Source: Ruminococcus sp. UBA4275 (GTDB taxonomy: Bacteria > Bacillota > Clostridia > Oscillospirales > Ruminococcaceae). From it: a stretch of DNA of 15,950 nucleotides. The stretch lies in NCBI GenBank assembly GCA_002395085.1, contig DGVV01000066.1, positions 1 through 15,950 of the forward strand, in the 5' to 3' direction. The notes beneath the pieces were generated by a model that saw nothing but the letters and a program-made list of their open reading frames with translations, was not told the DNA's origin and did not search any database. Positions 13,181 to 15,950 of the stretch are shown here, in pieces. A program made the translations under genes and the position numbers. Position 1 is the first letter of the stretch; every line of letters starts with the position of its first letter.

Positions 13181-14146
13181 TCAGAATCCGCCCAATCCGC
13201 GATGACCGTAGACCTTGTGGTTGTTCAGCTCGCTGTCAAGCACCATGCATTCCTCGTCCGTCAGCTCCACTCCGGCAGCGTTCAGATTTTCGATGATACG
13301 CTCCTTGTTTTTCGAGCCGGGGATCGGCACGACATTCGGATATTTGTGGAGCATCCACGCAAGGGAGATCTGTGCAGGGGTGGCGTTCTTCCTGTCTGCA
13401 AACGCTCTGAGCATCTCCACGATCTGCATATTGCCATCGATGTTCCGCCGTGAAAGCTGCGGCACCCAGTTGCGCACATCGTCATTGCGCTCAAACTGCG
13501 TCTGGGGCGTGATCTTTCCCGACAGCAGACCGCTTGCAATGGGCGAAAACGGCACAAATCCGATGCGATGCTCCATACAGTACGGGATAATGCTGTCCTC
13601 ACTGTCACGCTCTACCATTGAGTAGATGTTCTGTATCGCTGTCAGCGGAGCAACATTCTGCGCTGCGTCGATCACATCAACATCGACCTGAGACAGTCCC
13701 CAGCCACGGATCAGACCGTCATCAATCAGCCTGCCCATTGCTTCTGCAACATTTTCCACAGGCACACTGCCCATTCGGTGCAGATAGTAAATATCCACAT
13801 AGTCCGTCCGCAGGCGTTCAAGGGAGCCTTCCAGATGACGGCGTATTTCATCATAAACACGTTTGCGGAAACCCACGGAATGGAGCATCAGTTTTGTTGC
13901 AATGGTCACATTTTCACGCACATCTTCCAGTGCCTTGCCGACAATCAGCTCATTGTGACCGATGCCAGACAGATTCGGGCTGTAAACCTCTGCCGTATCA
14001 AAGAATGTACAGCCGTGCTGATATGCATTCCGTATCGCCTCGATGCTGTATTCCTCGGACGGTATTTTGCCGTATCCGTGAGAAAATGCCATGCAGCCCA
14101 TACCGACCGCAGATACTTCTATATCCCGAAGTTTTCTTGTTTTCAT
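13181..14146 (-). CDS. aldo/keto reductase (YajO/IolS-like), in operon with TetR regulator
   Basis: 321 residues. The tetrad is Asp50 and Tyr55 in FFDTAEVY, Lys85 in ATKLML, and His123 in YYLHRM. The cofactor-phosphate segment is IPGSKNKERIIENL near the C-terminus. The start MKTRKLRDIEVSAVGMGCMAF is typical of AKR11/AKR13-like bacterial reductases that use NADPH and broad aldehyde or ketone substrates. AGGTGAAG precedes ATG 14146. It begins 10 bp after the TetR stop, so both genes share the TetR promoter. Function is probably detoxification of reactive carbonyls, inferred from family and TetR control. The substrate cannot be told from sequence. Confidence 0.9.
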   Translation of the reverse strand: MKTRKLRDIEVSAVGMGCMAFSHGYGKIPSEEYSIEAIRNAYQHGCTFFDTAEVYSPNLSGIGHNELIVGKALEDVRENVTIATKLMLHSVGFRKRVYDEIRRHLEGSLERLRTDYVDIYYLHRMGSVPVENVAEAMGRLIDDGLIRGWGLSQVDVDVIDAAQNVAPLTAIQNIYSMVERDSEDSIIPYCMEHRIGFVPFSPIASGLLSGKITPQTQFERNDDVRNWVPQLSRRNIDGNMQIVEMLRAFADRKNATPAQISLAWMLHKYPNVVPIPGSKNKERIIENLNAAGVELTDEECMVLDSELNNHKVYGHRGLGGF

Positions 14147-14156
14147 TTCGCTTCAC

Positions 14157-14732
14157 CTACCTGAAAAACTCATGGACACCGCCAAGCACAAGCCTGTTTG
14201 TCAGGGCGATGATCTCCTCGACTGCCTGCTGTTTGCCGCTGTCAACCCACTGTCTGTAAATGCCGAGAACTGCATTGTTGACGAAATTCATCAGTGCCGT
14301 TTTCTCAAAATCGGAAAGCGCCTGATACTGCTTTGAACTGCCCCAGCCTGATTCATTGACTTCTTTCATCATTCCGCTGCGGATATACTGATAGGAACTG
14401 CTGCCCGCACAGGTGATCTTCTCATAGGCAAGCCCTTTTTCCTCAGAATACAGGAAGAATTCACGGTTTACCTTGTCAAGCTCATCGGGGAGAGAAAAGT
14501 CCCTGATCCGTTCCAGATACCCCGCCGAAAGCTCAGATTGCAGCTCCGAGAGCAGATCATCAAGCGTCTGATAATAGACATAGAAGGTCTTTTTGTTTAT
14601 CATTGCCCGCTGGCATAGCTCCGTCACTCTGATCTTTTCATAGTCCATTTCGCAAATCATTTCCTCAAATGACCGCTTGATTGCTTCGATCGTCCTGCGT
14701 ACTCTCAGATCTTCATTGCCTGTTATCAGCAT
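14157..14732 (-). CDS. TetR/AcrR-family transcriptional regulator
   Basis: 191 residues. The N-terminal helix-turn-helix (about 10-57) has RRTIEAIKRSFEEMICEMDY followed by IRVTELCQRAMINKKTFYVYY, the standard TetR recognition-helix ending in TFYxYY. The C-terminal ligand/dimer domain (about 60-191) is all-helical and diverse, as is usual for the family; its ligand is unknown. TAGGAGCT precedes ATG 14732. The gene is first in an operon with the second aldo/keto reductase. Its promoter carries a GTAAC-N4-GTTAC palindrome just downstream of the -10 box, and related sites sit in the promoter of the third reductase, so autoregulation plus control of both reductase genes is likely. Confidence 0.92.
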   Translation of the reverse strand: MLITGNEDLRVRRTIEAIKRSFEEMICEMDYEKIRVTELCQRAMINKKTFYVYYQTLDDLLSELQSELSAGYLERIRDFSLPDELDKVNREFFLYSEEKGLAYEKITCAGSSSYQYIRSGMMKEVNESGWGSSKQYQALSDFEKTALMNFVNNAVLGIYRQWVDSGKQQAVEEIIALTNRLVLGGVHEFFR

Positions 14733-14751
14733 AATATCAGCTCCTAATCAT

Positions 14752-14800
14752 TACGGCTCTGCGGTAAGTAACTACGGTTACATTATACCACAGAGCCGTA
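14752..14800. repeat. 49-bp inverted repeat enclosing the TetR operator
   Basis: TACGGCTCTG-c-GGTA (14752-14766) is matched by TACC-a-CAGAGCCGTA (14786-14800), 14 of 15 positions complementary, with 19 bases between. The central 19 bases hold the GTAAC-N4-GTTAC palindrome. It covers the tetR -10 box and the early leader. On the plus strand TGTTTTTT follows, but no plus-strand gene leads into it. Confidence 0.85.
14768..14781. promoter_or_regulatory. TetR operator, GTAAC-N4-GTTAC
   Basis: GTAAC (14768-14772), TACG, GTTAC (14777-14781): a perfect 5-4-5 palindrome directly next to the -10 box of the tetR promoter, where a bound dimer would block transcription start. Related GTTAC/GTAAC sites occur upstream of the third reductase gene. 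Confidence 0.75.
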
Positions 14801-14811
14801 TGTTTTTTCAA
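14782..14811 (-). promoter_or_regulatory. promoter of tetR and second reductase
   Basis: Minus strand: TTGAAA (14811-14806), 18-bp spacer, perfect TATAAT (14787-14782). It starts only a few bases beyond the stop codon of the third reductase gene. Confidence 0.8.
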
Positions 14812-14814
14812 GTA

Positions 14815-15666
14815 TCAGTCTGCCGGATGCCAGGCACCGAGGTTCTTTTCCTGATCTGCAAGTGTCATATTGAAGAACCGCTTGCCGTTGTCAAGTGCAG
14901 CGATCTCAGCCATTTCATCGGCGGTCAGCGCAAAGTCGAAGATGTCAAAATTGTCCTTCATGTGGTCGGGATTCGTGGTTTTCGGGAACACGATATTGCC
15001 TGCCTGAATGTGCCAGCGGAGAATAATCTGCACATTGCTCTTGCCGTACTTTTCAGCAAGTTTCGTGAACACCGCTTCCCCGATCAATCCCTTGTCACCG
15101 TGACCGATCGGATACCAGCTCTCAATGACCGTTCCGTACTTTGCGATACGCTCCTTCAGGGCATTCTGCTGATAGTAGGGGTGGCACTCGACCTGCAATA
15201 CAGAGGGCTTAATCGCGGCAGCCTCGCACAGCTCCTCAAGGCGCTCACTCTCAAAATTGCTGATGCCGATTGACTTCACCTTGCCTGCCTGCACTGCCTT
15301 CTCCATATCCTTCCACGCACCGAGGTAGTCACCAAACTGCTGATGCAGCAGAAGCAGATCAATGTAGTCGGTATCAAGTCGCTGGAGCATCTTGTCGATT
15401 GCAGCGGCAGTCTTGCCCTCGCCGTACTCGTGCGGCCACAGCTTGCTGGTGATCCAGATCTCCTCACGGGGAATCCCGCTTTCCTTGACCGCCTTGCCGA
15501 CGCTTCTCTCGTTCTGATAAGCGTGCGCCGTGTCGATGTGGCGCACTCCCATTTTCAGAGCTTCGAGGACAGCGTTCTCCGTTTCAGCGCCCTCCGGCAC
15601 CTGATAAACGCCAAGTCCAAACTGCGGGATCTTCGTACCGTCATTCAGTGTGATATAGGTCTGCAT
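14815..15666 (-). CDS. aldo/keto reductase, AKR5 / 2,5-diketo-D-gluconate reductase type
   Basis: 283 residues, the usual length for this subfamily. The tetrad is Asp45 and Tyr50 in HIDTAHAYQNE, Lys75 in ITSKLW, and His108 in LLLLHQQFGD. Other signatures are GVYQVPEG, GISNFE, QVECHPYYQQ, and the C-terminal IVFPKTTNPDHMKDN phosphate-binding segment for NADP(H). Members reduce methylglyoxal, glyoxal and other aldehydes or keto acids; the substrate here is not known. AAAGGAGGA precedes ATG 15666. It has its own promoter at 15715-15742 with GTTAC/GTAAC sites like those of the downstream tetR gene, so it is probably de-repressed together with the tetR-reductase operon. Confidence 0.92.
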   Translation of the reverse strand: MQTYITLNDGTKIPQFGLGVYQVPEGAETENAVLEALKMGVRHIDTAHAYQNERSVGKAVKESGIPREEIWITSKLWPHEYGEGKTAAAIDKMLQRLDTDYIDLLLLHQQFGDYLGAWKDMEKAVQAGKVKSIGISNFESERLEELCEAAAIKPSVLQVECHPYYQQNALKERIAKYGTVIESWYPIGHGDKGLIGEAVFTKLAEKYGKSNVQIILRWHIQAGNIVFPKTTNPDHMKDNFDIFDFALTADEMAEIAALDNGKRFFNMTLADQEKNLGAWHPAD

Positions 15667-15686
15667 AAGTTTTTCCTCCTTTGTGT

Positions 15687-15705
15687 GTTAGGTAACTTCC
15701 GTACC
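15687..15705. promoter_or_regulatory. TetR-like site downstream of the reductase -10 box
   Basis: GTTAGGTAAC then TTCC then GTACC: a degenerate version of the GTAAC palindrome (GGTA...TACC arms at 15691-15694 and 15702-15705). It lies 10-28 bp downstream of the -10 box, the same relative place as the operator at tetR. On the minus strand both contain AGTTAC(C/T)TA. Confidence 0.5.
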
Positions 15706-15714
15706 GTTAATTCT

Positions 15715-15742
15715 ATTATAGCAGATTTCTTGTAAAATACAA
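15715..15742 (-). promoter_or_regulatory. promoter of the third reductase gene
   Basis: Minus strand: TTGTAT (15742-15737), 16-bp spacer, perfect TATAAT (15720-15715), leader of about 45 bases to ATG 15666. Confidence 0.75.
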
Positions 15743-15761
15743 CGGGCAGTTTATTTGAAAT

Positions 15762-15777
15762 GGTTACTTAGGTAACG
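15762..15777. promoter_or_regulatory. GTTAC-N4-GTAAC palindrome upstream of the reductase promoter
   Basis: GTTAC (15763-15767), TTAG, GTAAC (15772-15776), a perfect 5-4-5 palindrome about 20 bp upstream of the -35 box. A second half-site, GGTTACTTA, follows at 15791-15799. The words AAATGGTTACTTA repeat directly 29 bp apart (15758 and 15787). These are candidate sites for the TetR regulator encoded at 14157-14732. Confidence 0.65.
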
Positions 15778-15818
15778 CTTTCTGCAAAATGGTTACTTAT
15801 CTTAAATATCCGGAACAG

Positions 15819-15848
15819 TTGCCTGATAGATTCCCCGGCTTCTATAAT
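15819..15848 (+). promoter_or_regulatory. possible orphan plus-strand promoter
   Basis: TTGCCT (15819-15824), 18-bp spacer, TATAAT (15843-15848). It points toward the right edge, where only about 100 bases remain and no gene start is visible. It may be chance. Confidence 0.3.
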
Positions 15849-15900
15849 AGTCATATTTTCCTGTCAGCGTCCTGGATGCCGGACATGGCATCATAGTTGC

Positions 15901-15931
15901 AAAACAAACGCAGCGCCCCGAGGGGCGCTGC
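15901..15931 (-). terminator. terminator of a gene beyond the right edge
   Basis: GCAGCGCCCC-GA-GGGGCGCTGC (15910-15931) is a perfect 10-bp inverted repeat. On the minus strand it is followed by GTTTGTTTT (15909-15901), so it ends a minus-strand transcript coming from outside the window. The plus side has no T-run. Confidence 0.82.
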
Positions 15932-15950
15932 TCAGTCTGTAGATAAAGTG

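Noticed and set aside
14752..14806. The tetR inverted repeat as a normal plus-strand terminator
   Set aside because: No plus-strand gene ends upstream; the element overlaps a good minus-strand promoter and operator, so a regulatory reading is preferred.
1715..15666. The three aldo/keto reductases as recent duplicates of one gene
   Set aside because: They differ in length, N-terminal signatures and motif context (DTAYAYG, DTAEVYS, DTAHAYQNE) and belong to different subfamilies.

Overview
The window (about 16 kb, moderately GC-rich, strong AGGAGG-type ribosome binding sites throughout) looks like chromosome from a low-to-mid-GC Gram-positive anaerobe. The best guess is a gut or rumen member of the Clostridia, Oscillospiraceae/Ruminococcus-like. 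This is inferred from gene content (DUF4405/lipoprotein flavodoxin/aldo-keto reductase group, fructose PTS operon carrying its own ptsH and ptsI, BcrA/LanF-like ABC transporter with two-component system) and from the style of promoters and ribosome binding sites. There is no rRNA or tRNA to fix the taxon. No tRNA, CRISPR array, transposase, integrase or phage gene was seen.

Region 1 (1-2880, minus strand): a redox operon. A consensus sigma-A promoter (2850-2878) is flanked and overlapped by two perfect TGACA-N3-TGTCA palindromes. It drives a leader with a 46-codon ORF and two tandem hairpins, then an aldo/keto reductase, a lipoprotein-anchored flavodoxin and a DUF4405 multi-pass membrane protein with conserved histidines. 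A further partial ORF may run off the left edge.

Region 2 (2954-8794, minus strand): a self-contained fructose phosphotransferase operon in the order DeoR-type repressor, 1-phosphofructokinase, fructose EIIABC, HPr, Enzyme I. It ends in a hairpin terminator. EI phosphorylates HPr, HPr phosphorylates EIIA/EIIB, EIIC imports fructose as fructose 1-phosphate, and FruK makes fructose 1,6-bisphosphate. Three 10-bp direct repeats just downstream of the -10 box are the probable repressor site. The HPr keeps the catalytic His15 but has Ala where Gram-positive HPr normally has the regulatory Ser46.

Region 3 (8821-13003, plus strand): a 34-residue single-span membrane mini-protein, then a promoter and an operon of OmpR-family response regulator, BcrA/LanF-like ABC ATPase, ABC-2 permease and a short single-span histidine kinase. 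A second, extended -10 promoter ahead of the ABC genes is preceded by four TTGAC-type repeats at 11-12 bp spacing, the likely binding site of the response regulator. Two related 57-bp direct repeats (about 82% identical) lie on either side of this operon. A strong terminator follows the kinase, then about 420 bp of apparently non-coding, hairpin-rich sequence.

Region 4 (13181-15742, minus strand): a second redox cluster. An AKR5-like 2,5-diketogluconate-reductase-type aldo/keto reductase lies upstream of a TetR-family regulator that is in an operon with a third aldo/keto reductase. GTTAC/GTAAC inverted repeats sit in both promoters, so the TetR protein probably represses both units. The window closes with a strong terminator belonging to a gene beyond the right edge.
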